64,000 nucleotides of DNA from Diorhabda sublineata. Lineage: Eukaryota > Arthropoda > Insecta > Coleoptera > Chrysomelidae. The stretch spans positions 27,756,488 through 27,820,487 of the forward strand of contig NC_079480.1 in assembly GCF_026230105.1 (NCBI RefSeq), given 5' to 3'. Shown piece after piece: positions 1 to 11,710 of this stretch (positions are counted from its first letter, which is position 1; each line of letters starts with the position of its first letter). A model generated the notes under the pieces. The model did no database searches. It saw only the letters and a program-made list of their open reading frames with translations, and was not told where the DNA came from. Both the position numbers and the translations under genes were made by a program.

Positions 1-1200
1 AACTTTTTGACCCAATTTATGATATAAATAAGGCTACAACTGAACAAAACAAAGATTTCTAGCTGAAAGCAGTACTTTGAAGATTAGTTCGAATGATATT
101 TACTTTGTATTACAATTGTTCTAGAAAGATTAAGAATATATTTAATGATGATAATAATGATATTCAAGTCAATATGCTATATAGGAAATTGCCTGAAAAC
201 TGACGAAAAATGTATAATGTAAGAAAAATGTGTTAATTATTTTTTCATCCTACGGCATAAATAAAAGCGAAAAAGAGAATAAAAAACACTTGCCGTGCAA
301 CCAATCCTTTTTGTTATTCCCTGATGAAATATATCCGATTATCAATTTAAAGGGCTAATTAGGAATTTGGGGATATTATTAAAAAGCGTATTTTGTGAAA
401 TCATCTCGGTTCTATTGATTGTACTGGAAAACATCTCTCATATTATTTATTCGTAATTTAATTTTCGGCCACGTTTGTGAAGCAATTTTACGTTTCTCGT
501 ATTTTTGCTCTTGCGAAAAAATTAATTGAAATATCGCGAATGGACTCAAGATGGGGGTGTTGCTATGGAAACTTCTACAGCGCGCCACCCCTGGTTTAAA
601 ATTCCAACAATCCTGAAATTAAAATGATTAATATAGAGATTAGAGGAAGAAGCTTGTTAAGTTGATCATGTAAATGATCTCACATTTACATTATTTACTT
701 TCCTTATTCGGTTTTAGATGAGGACCGGAGAATGGTAGGGAGTCAAATTGGTAACTTTATTGAGTTTTTAATGTAATTTTTGGGGTCGGAATTTCCCCAC
801 ACAGCCGAGTATAATTTGAAAAAATGATAATTCCTCTTTGCATTCGAGTTATCGATGAATTTCAAACGAGCTCTAGAAACAGTCACTGAATTGAGCAAAT
901 TTTTTACATTGAATTATATACAATTTTCATACTTTCATTACTAATACTAGAAGTGTTAATTAGAAACAAATAGTGTTATGATTAACTTCATGGTTATCAA
1001 GAGTAGGTCATTATAGTTGGAATTCTACACGATTTTAGTAACAAAGTATTATTATAATATTCTTAATGCCTACTTTTTCTCAATATGTTCTTCAGATCCT
1101 TTTTTGTTTGCAGGTATTCAATTATATAGAAGGTTAATACATTAGCATTTATTTGTAAGCAGAAAGATTTTATAAAATTGGCTATTTACCTTCCTATTTC
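1..1200. other. AT-rich DNA, no gene seen
   Basis: No reading frame, transposase or reverse transcriptase motif was recognised on either strand. Base composition is AT-rich, with a small GC-richer patch near 545-600. It is most simply intron or intergenic DNA. Confidence 0.5.
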
Positions 1201-1690
1201 AGTTCAAAGTGACCTACGAACATTTTTCTAACGTCAAAATGGCGTACGGCAGTGAAATCTCAAGCCATACGATTACACTTTTTTCTAAAGCGACTGTACG
1301 TCGAAAAGCGCGTTCCAACTTCGGGTTAGATAGCGGGGGGTCTTGGCTACACGGTGAACCGGGCTGTACTGAGCTCCTGGAGCAACTGGACGTTCCAAAT
1401 AATGCATGGGTCTCTCGGAGTGCGGTCAAAGTCATAATGAAAAAAACATCGAGAAACGTAACGCAATCAAGTTTTGTCTCACGAAATCTCAGTCGAACAA
1501 GTAGCACAAGATATTTCGAGGTGGCCTGGAAAAGGTAGGAAGCACTTCAAAAACCTGAAAAACCCTTTACTACTGAAATTTATGTTGAAGTACTACAAAG
1601 ATTGGAACAAAGGGTTCTAAAAATGGTCTCGGCGGCTCGGCCTTCCTCACCTCGAAAAGCTACCCACGAAAAAGATCAGTGTCAATATTT
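1201..1690 (+). other. GC-richer block, possible old transposon remnant
   Basis: This block stands out from its AT-rich flanks and keeps a 109-residue open frame on the plus strand (1209-1538) and a 97-residue frame on the minus strand (1214-1507). Neither matches a family I recognise. In another plus frame around 1443-1475 a short stretch reads EKRNAIKFCLT, which resembles the N-terminal helix-turn-helix start of mariner transposases. The rest does not continue convincingly. I treat it as an unidentified island, possibly a badly frameshifted mobile element, not a called gene. Confidence 0.25.
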
Positions 1691-2300
1691 GGAGGACCTG
1701 GATGACATTATTGCTGTTACGATGAGGTTACTGAAGGACACACAAATCTCTATAGCAAAGATGTTTTGATGCAGGAGGATAGTATTTTGAAGTATAAAAA
1801 GAAATTGTACAATTCTGAATAATTTTTCAAATCCACTTTTCAAACATATCCAGTATCTTGTTGTCATAATCGGAATAAAGACAAATAGTTGGTTTGTAGG
1901 ATGTGATGAGTTAAGTGAAGAGAAAATAATCATTTTGCATTTACAATATTATGACGAGAACCAACCATCCATCTTAATGATTGCTATTTTTGTAAGATAA
2001 GAACTGGAGGATATCACGAAAAAGAGAAATGTAATTACAAATATTCAAATTTGCAATCTGCAATGGGACTTTTTCCTCATAATGAGACTTTCTAGTAACG
2101 ACGTTGCCTTTGGATTGACACAATATTGTTTCCGGAAAGAGTGAAAATAACAGTTCTTCGAAAAGCTCTGAGAAACAGTCTACCACTCCCATATTCGGGT
2201 CGATTCCATTTTCACCAATCCACATTTTATTGTTCAAAAATAGTTAAGTGGTTCGTTATTTAGTATTGCCAAAGCAACAGTCATTACTACTTGGTTTCCG
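1690..2300. other. No gene called; one unrecognised minus-strand frame
   Basis: The stretch holds an 87-residue minus-strand open frame at 1974-2237 with mixed, protein-like composition, including two cysteines and an acidic-aromatic run FSELFEELLFSLF. I recognise no family, see no neighbouring coding evidence, and cannot exclude chance. Confidence 0.3.
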
Positions 2301-2306
2301 TCTTAA

Positions 2307-3200
2307 CACTTTCGCTGCGGGTAACCTTACAGAAGGACAGAAGCGACGCTACCCGCTTACGGGTAACCTTACGGGACGCCCCTCTAGATTCGAAAGGTTC
2401 GTAAGTGAAGGGAATTCACTTTTACAACTTCAGGTAGTGACAGTTGCATTCAGTATCGTTAGAGCTAACAGTGTGTTCCGTTTTTGAATAGTCCAACTGG
2501 GTGATTTTTTATGAATTTTTAAAGTTTTTCTTCAATAAATTGTTTATAAGTAAGTATAATTTATTATGAAATGGATATTTATTTCATGATTTGATATATT
2601 TAAGCACTTTTCATTAAATTGTTGAATTTTTGTTGCAGACTTCGATTAACGACGAAGGATATTTTGTAAAAATCAGCGTTCGATATAGATTCTTGGGTGT
2701 TACCGGGTAATTTTTGCTTTTTATTTATCACATTTATTGTAAAAAAGTATTTTAATACATATTTTCTTGAGCATATTTGCTCAAGAAAATAAAATAAATA
2801 ATAATGTAAAGAATTTGTTACGCTCTTTGATTATCAATAATGTCCAACAAAGTAATAATTTGAATGAATAATTATATACAATTGTAATTGTTATTTGCTA
2901 TTCTAATAAAAATTGTCAACAATTCTTGACTTTTCTTTTACAATAAATAAATATTAGATATAGGTGCAGCGGGTTTAGCATACGCTGACCTAATGGGTGT
3001 CTATTGATACTTATCCGCAAAGCAGGTGGAATCCGTCGCTTACGGGCTGTCCTTCCGGAAGGACACTTCTGGAAATGCACTTCCGGTTAATTTTTTTGTT
3101 GGATTACTATTAGAATCATTAAACATGATAAATGAGATAAACACAAAAAATGCACCCGTAACAGGCGTATTCCCCAAAAATGACATCCGCAGTGAAAGTG
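2307..3200. mobile_element. piggyBac-like non-autonomous element (TTAA-flanked)
   Basis: The element is bounded by TTAA at 2303-2306 and 3201-3204. Its 14-base terminal inverted repeats are CACTTTCGCTGCGG on the left and, on the complementary strand at the right, CACTTTCACTGCGG, with one mismatch. TTAA target duplication next to a C-A/C-C-rich end is the hallmark of piggyBac superfamily transposons. Just inside each end are GC-rich subterminal motifs: a repeated GGGTAACCTTAC on the left and CCTTCCGGAAGG-type palindromes on the right. At 894 bases it is too short for the roughly 600-residue transposase, and no DDD-type transposase frame is visible, so it is a MITE-like passenger mobilised in trans. 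The superfamily call is inference from the termini. Confidence 0.75.
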
Positions 3201-3769
3201 TTAAATAGAAATATTGTTAAAAAGCGGCGTGGAAATTTTAAACCATCTATACCGATTACCCATTCAGTGACAATGAGAAAATCCTTCGAAAAATAAGCAC
3301 CACCCTTTAGATAAAATAAACTATAACCGCTAAAAGTTGCAGATATTTTATAAGTTAACGCAATTTCAGTGAGTTTGGAGGAAGAGTAATGCTTTGTTGT
3401 TAAAAAATTTTTCACAATTTATGGACAAAGCTTGTGAAAAACTAAAAAACGCATCAATAACTAAATGAAGACATTAAAATAAAATTTAAATATGAACTAT
3501 ACACATGAAAACTACAATGAATAACAAACTTATGTTTTAAAATGAACATGTGAAAACTTTTATATATAATACATGTATGAATTATGTAAATTAAACAAGA
3601 TTATGAAGTAACTACAGGGCAATACTTGGATAGGTAATAATTAGTATTATTGAAAGAAGGCACCTTCCAGTAAATATGCCTTCAAATTATTGATAATTGC
3701 GAGAAATGATGTTATATATTTGGTTTAAATACGCAATTGATTGTGCATTTTTTTGCACTATAAAGTATG

Positions 3770-4580
3770 GAGCCCTCAACTAATTCTGAACGTGGAATGG
3801 GTAGATAAAGGTCAAGCTTCTCGTTCCTAAATGGATAGCAATATTTCTAAAATTCGAGAAGCGTGCTTCAGAATTACGCAAACGGATTCAAAGACGAATA
3901 AGATAGGAATAGACAATATTTTAAATTTTCTATAAAACTCTCGGCGGTGAATCTAATGTTTAGTCTGAGTAAATATCCAACAGCTCTCTTTTGTAGTCTG
4001 ATGATTCGCTCAAATTGAGTGGCACTACACGTACCCCAAAAAGAAAGTGGATATCGGAGATGCTACTTGATCGGGGCATAAAAAACTGTTATGGAGGTGG
4101 ATTTATACCTTGGACACTGATCTTAGCACAAAACAGGCAGAACTAAATTTTTTAGATAAAGCAGTAAAATTTAATTCCCATTTCTAAGAATTATCCGCAA
4201 CAAGCCCTAAGAATGTTTCAGTATAAACGTCAATGGTGGTGTTATCTAATAAAAAAGGCTGCAATGTTTTTCTATAGGACACTCTAGTTTCAAATACGTT
4301 GAGACACAGATTATAATCGCACTATGATTTAAAGGTAATTAAGTCACATATTGTCCTATGAAGTGCGGTGAAATTAGTAGCTCAAAGAGAAACTAGTATC
4401 GTCCGCAAAGTGAAATATTTTATCGATTATGTCTAGAGAGGCATTGTCTTTGATAAACAGATGAAACAAACTAGGGTCTTGATGCACTCCACATTTTCTT
4501 GGCTTGTGAGAAAGTCGTATAGTGGATAGAAAGTTCCGATTAACAGGTACATTTATTAGTTTTAATAAATTTCCTAGAAA
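3770..4580 (-). mobile_element. Non-LTR retrotransposon reverse transcriptase remnant (Jockey/CR1-like)
   Basis: Read on the minus strand from about 4530 leftward, the reverse transcriptase motifs appear in order across several frames. A decayed GVPQGS-type motif reads GVHQDPSLFHLF. The polymerase active-site box FADDTS is near 4395-4410. A later segment reads KFSSACFVLRSVSKV, and the C-terminal segment FERIIRLQKRAV is followed by a LLRLN-like stretch. This order (palm catalytic box, then the thumb LQKRA motif) is typical of Jockey/CR1-type non-LTR elements. Several stops and frameshifts break it, and the endonuclease half is not visible, so it is a 5'-truncated dead copy. Confidence 0.8.
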
Positions 4581-4589
4581 CTTACCATA

Positions 4590-7528
4590 GTGTTCAAATC
4601 ACTGAAAAACAAATACAAATTTTAGCAATACGTATTCTATTGGAAGATTATGATGATGAAAATGCTTAGAACATTGGAATATACTATTCAAACGTTTGTC
4701 ATTCGAAGATAGTTTCGAACAAGAGACACTTTTGTTAATCACTGGCCTCATTGAGGTAGAAAAACAAACATTCTTTTTTTGGTTCACATGAGATCTGTCA
4801 TATTACCTTGATGAATATTTTGAAACATTATTTGATTGTAAAATTATATATTTCAGACTTTAGATTGTTCAGATGCAAAATGGAAACAAATTGCAGTGGA
4901 TAGTTTACATACCAACAGCTCTTTAGCCTTTTTAACTAAATTAGTGGTTTTGGGAGATAAACTTCTTGAGGAGTAGGTTTGTTTTTGTTAACTACATGCC
5001 ATCATTACGTCCATACACTTCATAATAGACCAGTCTGACAGTGTCTTAGTTATGAAAGTTGTAAGCATGAGTTATATACTGAAAATTGATCATTTGGGGA
5101 GATTCGCTAGAAAGATTTGTTTAAATTGCTGAGTAACACATTTCTTTCCTATTTTTACTATTCTCCAATCCATTATTTCCAAAATATGTTCTGCGATTTA
5201 TAAAATTGATAGGAATAGAAAGTAATTCAATGCTCGGAAGCGCTGGATGTGCAGACTTTCGATAAAACATCGTCGAAATGTGGTACATATGGTCGAGATT
5301 GTTAGGGGAATTTTTTTGAATTTACTGAACATTTGAATTTAGAGAAAAACGTAACTTAAAATCGTTGTTTGCTTACCACATCTACGTATAATCTTATGAA
5401 AAAATAATTGTATTATCTAACAAGAAACATCCTGATTTTTATCTGAAATATCTCAAGCTTTCACGATTTCAAACGATGAAAGTCAAATAATAATTGGATT
5501 CCTGAAAGAAATTTTAAGAAATATTTCGATGAATGTATTATTGAACTATTTTTGATTCTTTCCAACGTACTATATCCCTTATTTAATAAATTTGTTTTCA
5601 TATTAACGCTTGTATTTTTCACAGAAAGATTTTTCTTCTTCGAAAAAATATCTGACTTCAAAATTGAACAAGAAAAATACTGCAACGTGGATACTTCAAC
5701 GTATTTATTTCAACAACTAACGATTAATCAATCTTCAGAGTGACAGAGTGCTTAGGTACATGCTTCCTCTTCTCTCCATCCATCACACTTTAGCCACTCT
5801 TGAGGAGTTTGTATTACTATAATTAAATGATCTACAACGTCAACTCTAAACCATCAATCAATGGACCGATGAAGCGATCATTGCGCGTTTTGTTTTCGAG
5901 GGTTCAATTGAGTGAAATATTTTGTGACAGGACTTCCTCTAAGCTTGTTATAGTTTCAAGGCATCGTAATATAGCTGGAAATCGAATAATACTTTATCCA
6001 CGATCATAGAGGAGGTTAAATAAAAAGAGTTATTATGGAGCAAGATGTGAAATTTGCATAGTAAATTACGTCCCATTTTAATAATCCTTTGCTATGAATA
6101 GGAAAACGTTGTTAAAAAAGAATTATTTCAAAATACCAAGCTTTTTAATAGTTGTGTAATGAAATTGAAAAATAATTTCACATTTGATTCATTTGCTCAA
6201 AGAAACAATTTAGTAGACTCGTATTGGAAAGTCTAATGAAGATTTGCAGTGGAGATTGAAGATCTATAACAGAAATTGTTATAATAATGTTTTAATTCCT
6301 TGTAATAACTACAGAAAAAATCTTTCATTTGATATCAATAATGCATGGATATACGAACAAGTTTCTCTGAGAATTAATTCGAAGCTGATTAATATTTGCA
6401 GAGAGTTTCACCAGTTTTTGACGGAATTTTCGATTTTTATATACTATACTATATATACTATAATATCGTTTTTATGATAGAAAACTAAAATGGTATCAGC
6501 TAATTATTTTCCAATTTTGCAGTGATTCCTTTACCTCAGTTGAATTCTGTGGTTTCCGTGGAACTTATAATCAAGTTCGAGAAATTATTTTCATGTTTAT
6601 TACATTCTTCTCTCCCTTGTTTCTCCGTATATCTGGATATTATAATGTGACTTAGATTTTTCTACTATTTTTCGCCAAAAACACTCAATTTTCAATCTAG
6701 TCTCTGCTTTCTAGATATTCATAAAACTCATTGTTTTGTCATGTATGTAGTGCTCTGTTCATAACAATCCATTCAGTAATTTTGTTTTTCATAGTCCGTA
6801 AATATTAAAATAAAAGTATTTTTAACATCCTTGATTATTCTTATATGAGTAAAATGACTTTTTTTCCTGATTGTCCTTCAGTTCTTAAACCTCTTCAATG
6901 TCTAGCTTATATATTATATTAATTACTTCTGTATTTCTAGATAACCATATCGATTTTGTTTGCTCTTGATTCATTAAAGCCTTCTCTTTCGACCACACTT
7001 TATTTAACTTACTCTGTTGGTTTGTCTGTTTGTTTAGATGAAATTTCCCAATCAAAGTTTCCCTCACTTTTAATCAACATATTGATTCATCGTATACTTC
7101 ATCTGATATAATTGAAAAAAAATGGGAATATTCCTGAAATATTTAATAACACCGCGTGTAGATACTAATTTTTTATTTGAAACAGAATTACAATTAAATG
7201 ATAGTATTTCAAATTAAATTGACTCGATTTCATAATGATTTTTTATCTAGAAAAATTGAAAAAAAAATTATTTATTGGAAACTTAACTTTAAATTTTAAC
7301 AGTGAATCTTGGTGACTTCGATCTTTGATAATGATTTAAATAATAGATGCTGAACGTGACAAAGTTATAAAAGAATATATTGAACATATAAGTAAAGAGA
7401 TTGATCATGTAGAAACTATAAAAAATCCATACTGAAGAAATTTGAAATTTATTGTCATGGCTTTTAACGAATAATGTCATTGAGTTGAAATAACTTAAAC
7501 ATAAAGTGAACAAACATATTACTATGTT
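4590..7528. other. AT-rich DNA, no gene recognised
   Basis: About 2.9 kb of low-GC sequence. Several short open frames (60-77 residues) occur on both strands, but they are low-complexity, rich in Asn, Ile, Phe and Tyr, and look like chance frames in AT-rich DNA. No splice-supported exon, transposase or reverse transcriptase motif was found. Confidence 0.5.
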
Positions 7529-7960
7529 TTGACTACTCTACTTTACAATAGTGTTGAGAGCTGCACTTTGAAGGTCTCCAGCATGCGTAAGGTGGAAGTT
7601 TTTGAAATGTGGTTCTTTAGACGAATCCTTAAAATACCATGGACGGATCGGGTGACCAACGGCGAGGTGCTAAGACGAATGAACAGAGAACGAGAATTAT
7701 TAACCATTGTAAATAGAAGGAAAGCTTCCTACTTTAGCCACATTTTTAGAAATAAAAAATATTTCTTGTTAGGCAGGCGCGGCCTGGGTAGAAAAAGATT
7801 TTCGTAGTTGAAAAGCCTTCGAGATTGGTTCCATGTACGTGATGCCCTAAATCTAGTACGCATGACTGAATATCGTGAGGAATTCCAAAGGATGATTGCC
7901 AACCTTCATTAGAATGAAGCAGGCACTGAAAGAAGAAGTAGAAGAACAAACAATAATATC
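7529..7960 (+). mobile_element. Non-LTR retrotransposon 3' end, endonuclease-RT C-terminus
   Basis: The open frame encodes the widely shared C-terminal tail of insect endonuclease/reverse-transcriptase elements. It begins with a damaged YG-ESWTLK-like segment, then VEVFEMWFFRRILKIPWTDR, then the RTNEEVLRR-like and ERELLT motifs, then a KASYFSHIFRN helix. A stop at about 7805 interrupts it. In the same frame it continues with SLRDWF and ends with the usual MIANLH just before position 7912. Roughly ten residues that normally separate the last two blocks are missing. The AG-rich tail after 7915 (GAAGAAGTAGAAGAA) is the typical 3' end. Upstream catalytic domains are absent, as expected for 5'-truncated target-primed insertion. 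Confidence 0.88.
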
Positions 7961-9290
7961 ATAAAGTTTGATGATATCCACTGTGAGTTTAGAAAGAGTG
8001 GATAAAAAAATTAAAACCTCCACAATGCATGATTGCAAGGATTGATTTATTTATTAACTATTCCTTTGCAGATTATAACCACTGTTTATTAATCTCAACT
8101 CTATCACTGGAAAGTGTTATCTTTCTGTTAAGAGTTAACCTGTTGGCTATACACTCTTGTCTTCTTGGTCTGGACGTCCTAGTGTATGTCTGTATATTTT
8201 CGCTGCCTCTGGTAAACCCTTTCCAGGCTACTTCAGCATGTAAAAACCTAATCCGAGTGGTCCTTCGCCATCCTAGATAGTATCCTCTTGTACTATTCTC
8301 TAATGTGAGCTTCTGCCTCATATATTGTTCTGTGTATAGCAACAGTTATCTTCTCCTGACAGACACATCTTAAACATAGTTCAACATTTACCAATAGATA
8401 TAGACACCTGCCATATTTTCATAATTCCCACAACGAATTATAACCGATAATAAATATCACAAGTTGTACTCGTAAATATTTGCTAATGAAAAGAATGTGA
8501 GCTGATGAATTATTTTTTGTTACTCCCAATTTCTGAAGAATTATGAACGAGATGTCGTATTTTTCTAAATACTGGTCTACAGTCCCGTAACAGGCAAACC
8601 AATTACCAAGTTGATGTAATGGATCAACACTAAATTCGATTATGACTTATACAAAAATTACAGGAGTTTTGAATGGTCTGGAGCCTCTTTAACAATTTTT
8701 TTGTGTTTCATAACATCGTGGTACTCAATAATAGAGTCATATATCCATTCTCATCACAAAAGTTGGAATAGTACAGGAAAAAAATATCGGAGAAAATATT
8801 TCTTTTTAAATAGATTTATATTTTGTTGTTTTCAATGTATGCACATATTTGTATCTAGTTGAATTATATTTATTTTTGTTACGAACAAGTTCGCGAAATA
8901 GGTTCCTGGGCCGAACCTGTCCAACTACAAAGGATATTCCGAGATTCGGCGAAGGCGGCAACCTGTAATGTACGATCAAATTACTTTTAATCTATTCTAA
9001 ATATGTTTGTGCATAAACAATTTTTTATAGCAAGTGGTTTATTTACTTTACTTCTTTTCCTAGGAAGGTCTATTCATTCATTTATTTTGTTTCTCTATTT
9101 TTCTAGATCTAGAGAATTCTTTTAGGATTAAGGAGTTCATATATCGCAGTTAGTTCAGTTTATAATTAATAGTCATGGTGAACCGAACGAATTAGCGAAG
9201 TAATCACAAAAAATAAATTATTTAATTTAGTAAAGTGATAGTGATAAGTTGAAAATTAGTTAAGTGTAGTATATAGAAAAGGAATGGGAT
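7961..9290. other. No gene; GC-richer patch near 8877-8980
   Basis: Nothing codes convincingly. An 89-residue minus frame at 8073-8342 lies in slightly GC-richer sequence but is unrecognised. The patch beginning TGTTACGAACAAGTTCGCG near 8878 looks compositionally foreign and could be the start of an old LTR. I found no matching second LTR, primer-binding site or gag/pol, so it is not called. Confidence 0.35.
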
Positions 9291-9545
9291 AGGAAAGAGA
9301 GTTACTTACAACAATAAAGAGAAGAAAGGCCGCTTATCTGGGCCACATATACCGTAATAACAAGTATGACATACTGAAAATAATAAAAGAAAGAAAAATC
9401 GAAGACTACATTCATAGTTATGAAACATACGTGATTGGACTGGTATGAACACATCATCTTTGATTCACACCACTCAGAACCGAAATAAATATGCCGAAAT
9501 TGTCGCTAACCTTCATTAAATGGAGATGGCAACCGAAGAAGAAGT
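9291..9545 (+). mobile_element. Second copy of non-LTR retrotransposon 3' tail
   Basis: The plus strand reads RKRELLTTIKRRKAAYLGHI, then YRNNKYDILKIIKERKIE. After a frameshift it continues VRDWTGMNTSSLIH and ends NKYAEIVANLH at about 9520. The order (ERELL, K-R-A-YLGH, R-N-KY, RDW, VANLH, then an A/G-rich tail with GAAGAAGAAG) matches the piece at 7529-7960. The copy is shorter, starting beyond the EMWCYRR block. It is a separate, more severely 5'-truncated insertion of the same or a sister family. Confidence 0.82.
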
Positions 9546-11039
9546 GGTGTATAGTCTTCAAATAAATTGAGAACGTAAGAGACAGTGTTTATTAATTAAC
9601 CCCATGGAGAGAAATCATATAAATAAATAAGAATAAGATTACATTATTTTTGACGATAGAATATATAGTCCAATTCCCGACCTACCTTTCAGTTATATCT
9701 TGTATTTGTAAGCCCATGATGTATCTTTGAAAATTATAGACTGTGTAACTGTAGTATAAGATAAATAAATATTCTGTCCCTAATCAAAACGGCAATTACT
9801 GATCTAAATGAACAGAATTGTTATTGAAGATCAGTCGATCGAAACGCGACCGGTTCGAGCAGCCTTCCGCTCCGTTCCCAATAAAGTTCAAATTCCTTTA
9901 ATCTGAGAGAGGCAAGATATATTATATTATTTGTATAACGTCAAACTGGAAATTTACACACTCATGCGAGATGGGACCAGGGGAGACCATTGAATGTTGA
10001 AAGCTTTTCACTAGTATCCTTCAAACTACTCTCGAGGGACTTTTCTATTTGCATGAAACTAAATTTTGGTCAGGGTGGAAAACCATTAGAGTTCAAACTC
10101 TATTCTGAAGTAAATAGAATCATAATTTACTCGGGTCTTTTCATCGAGAAACCAGTTAATATAATTGTCCAAGGTTTACTTACTTAAGCATATAAAAGAA
10201 TATTGAAAATTGAAGTAACACTTTTTTCCAATAGGCACTTTACCTACGGACAAATGACGTGGAGAAAAATAAGTTTCATCATTATCAGAATAAAACCTGA
10301 TACTGACAAGTCTAACATTCATTTTTATCAACTAGGATGAATATCAAAATAAAATCTGAGCGAGATTTTTTATTTTTAATAGTAGTCATAAACTATCATT
10401 CTATTAATAAATACATTGATATTTACAAAATTTTATACAAACTTTGGTCAAACTAATGAGGTTTTTTTTTATTTGTTTCTTCATTTTTATGTGGAAGAAC
10501 CAGTCCTGAAAACTTTCTCTCCATTGTATTTTATCTTATCTCAACAATAAACAACGTATCTTGAATAATTTTTAATTTTTTTAGAAATCTTATTCCTATT
10601 TTTCATATTTGACTACATCTCAAGAATGAAGAATATTTTTAATTTCATCATATTTTACTATTTCCTAGTTTTTTCAACGTATCTATATTTTTTTATTATA
10701 CTAATGTCCCCTTAAACTATTTTCTCGATAATCAGATATCTGTCCAATGTAAGCAGCATTATTACAAGGAACCTTTTTTGGGTTTCAATTGCTGACTACT
10801 GGAATATTTTTATATATTATGTCATATGCAATTATTTTAATTGCATATTTATTAAAATAATTTGGTGAACTTGAGGAAACCTTTGAACATTTGGCGAGGT
10901 TAGATTCTTATGTTTTGTTTGGTTTGTTTCTTTTGGTTTTCAATTGATCATAATATATATTTCCTCATCACCTTAATTTTGTTACGATCTCGTCCACCAC
11001 GTTGACCGTGAATCGAGTCCTGTTCGATTATTTTGATGG
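9546..11039. other. AT-rich DNA, no gene recognised
   Basis: No supported feature. A short minus-strand stretch near 10070-10170 reads NWFLDEKTRVNYD, which superficially resembles Ig-domain text. It has a stop immediately upstream and no paired cysteine, so it is not called an exon. Confidence 0.45.
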
Positions 11040-11710
11040 AATCTAATATTTGCTGAATGCGCCAGGTACAAATTTCTAAGAACATTTTTCTTAGAATCAA
11101 TTTCTAGCAATCTCGTTTGCTTACATTCTTGAACCGAATTATCGAAAAATTGGATGAAAAGGATTTATTAGCGATTAAGTCTGATGTCATCCCGTACACA
11201 TCGGAATAGACAAGTGAACGGCGTGTTCAAATGGATAAATATGTTAAGAATTAGATGACTGTTTACTAATAAGTCTCAGTGTATAATTTAGAGAATAGTG
11301 GATAGCTTAATGTTCTTAGTGTAAGTGTATAAATTCGGCAAGTATTCATGCGGTAGGTATCGCGTGTACGTACTTTTTAGAGGGTCACGTGTCGGGTCAA
11401 AGTTATCGAGAAATACTCGAATGGACAACGATCTAACACTAACTAATTCCTAAATATTTATTTTGGAGAATGTATAGAAAGACGAGTATTCGTTGAGTGG
11501 GCCGCGCAGTCATTTCTTTCTGTGGGTCATTCTCAAGGACCGCATTTTTGTAAGAGGACCACGCACACTTCCCGACCTCCAAACTGCAATTGATGAAGAA
11601 TTTGAAACTCTTCGCAGATAGCTTCGCCGGACCTATCTTTCCGTAAATACATTGATCAAGATGTGCATCATTTTGAACATTTTGAAGTAGCCTTTTTCGA
11701 AATCCCTTTT
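11040..11710 (+). mobile_element. Tc1/mariner-superfamily element, internally deleted (Tc1-like family, copy 1)
   Basis: The 5' leader (about 11060-11330) is similar to the leader of the copy at 24745-25740, including the shared GAATTATCGA and TTATTAGCGATTAAG-like segments. The transposase coding part is mostly gone. It resumes at about 11350 with YFLEGHVSGQSYREILEW, the block that follows the second catalytic Asp in this family. After another gap, 11480-11640 encodes a decayed version of the W-P-A-R-S-P-D-L-T / LWG-LKD block, then CKRTTHTSRP-type text. The element is therefore an internal-deletion derivative lacking the catalytic centre. Confidence 0.68.

Noticed and set aside
8877..9180. 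Possible LTR starting TGTTACGAACAAG
   Set aside because: No second LTR, target duplication, primer-binding site or gag/pol sequence was found.
9838..9905. GGTTCGAGCAGCC looking like a tRNA T-loop
   Set aside because: No matching A box, acceptor stem or cloverleaf could be folded around it.
10070..10180. NWFLDEKTRVNYD as a possible second Ig domain exon of the beat-like gene
   Set aside because: A stop lies directly upstream in frame, no cysteine pair is present and no acceptor site fits.
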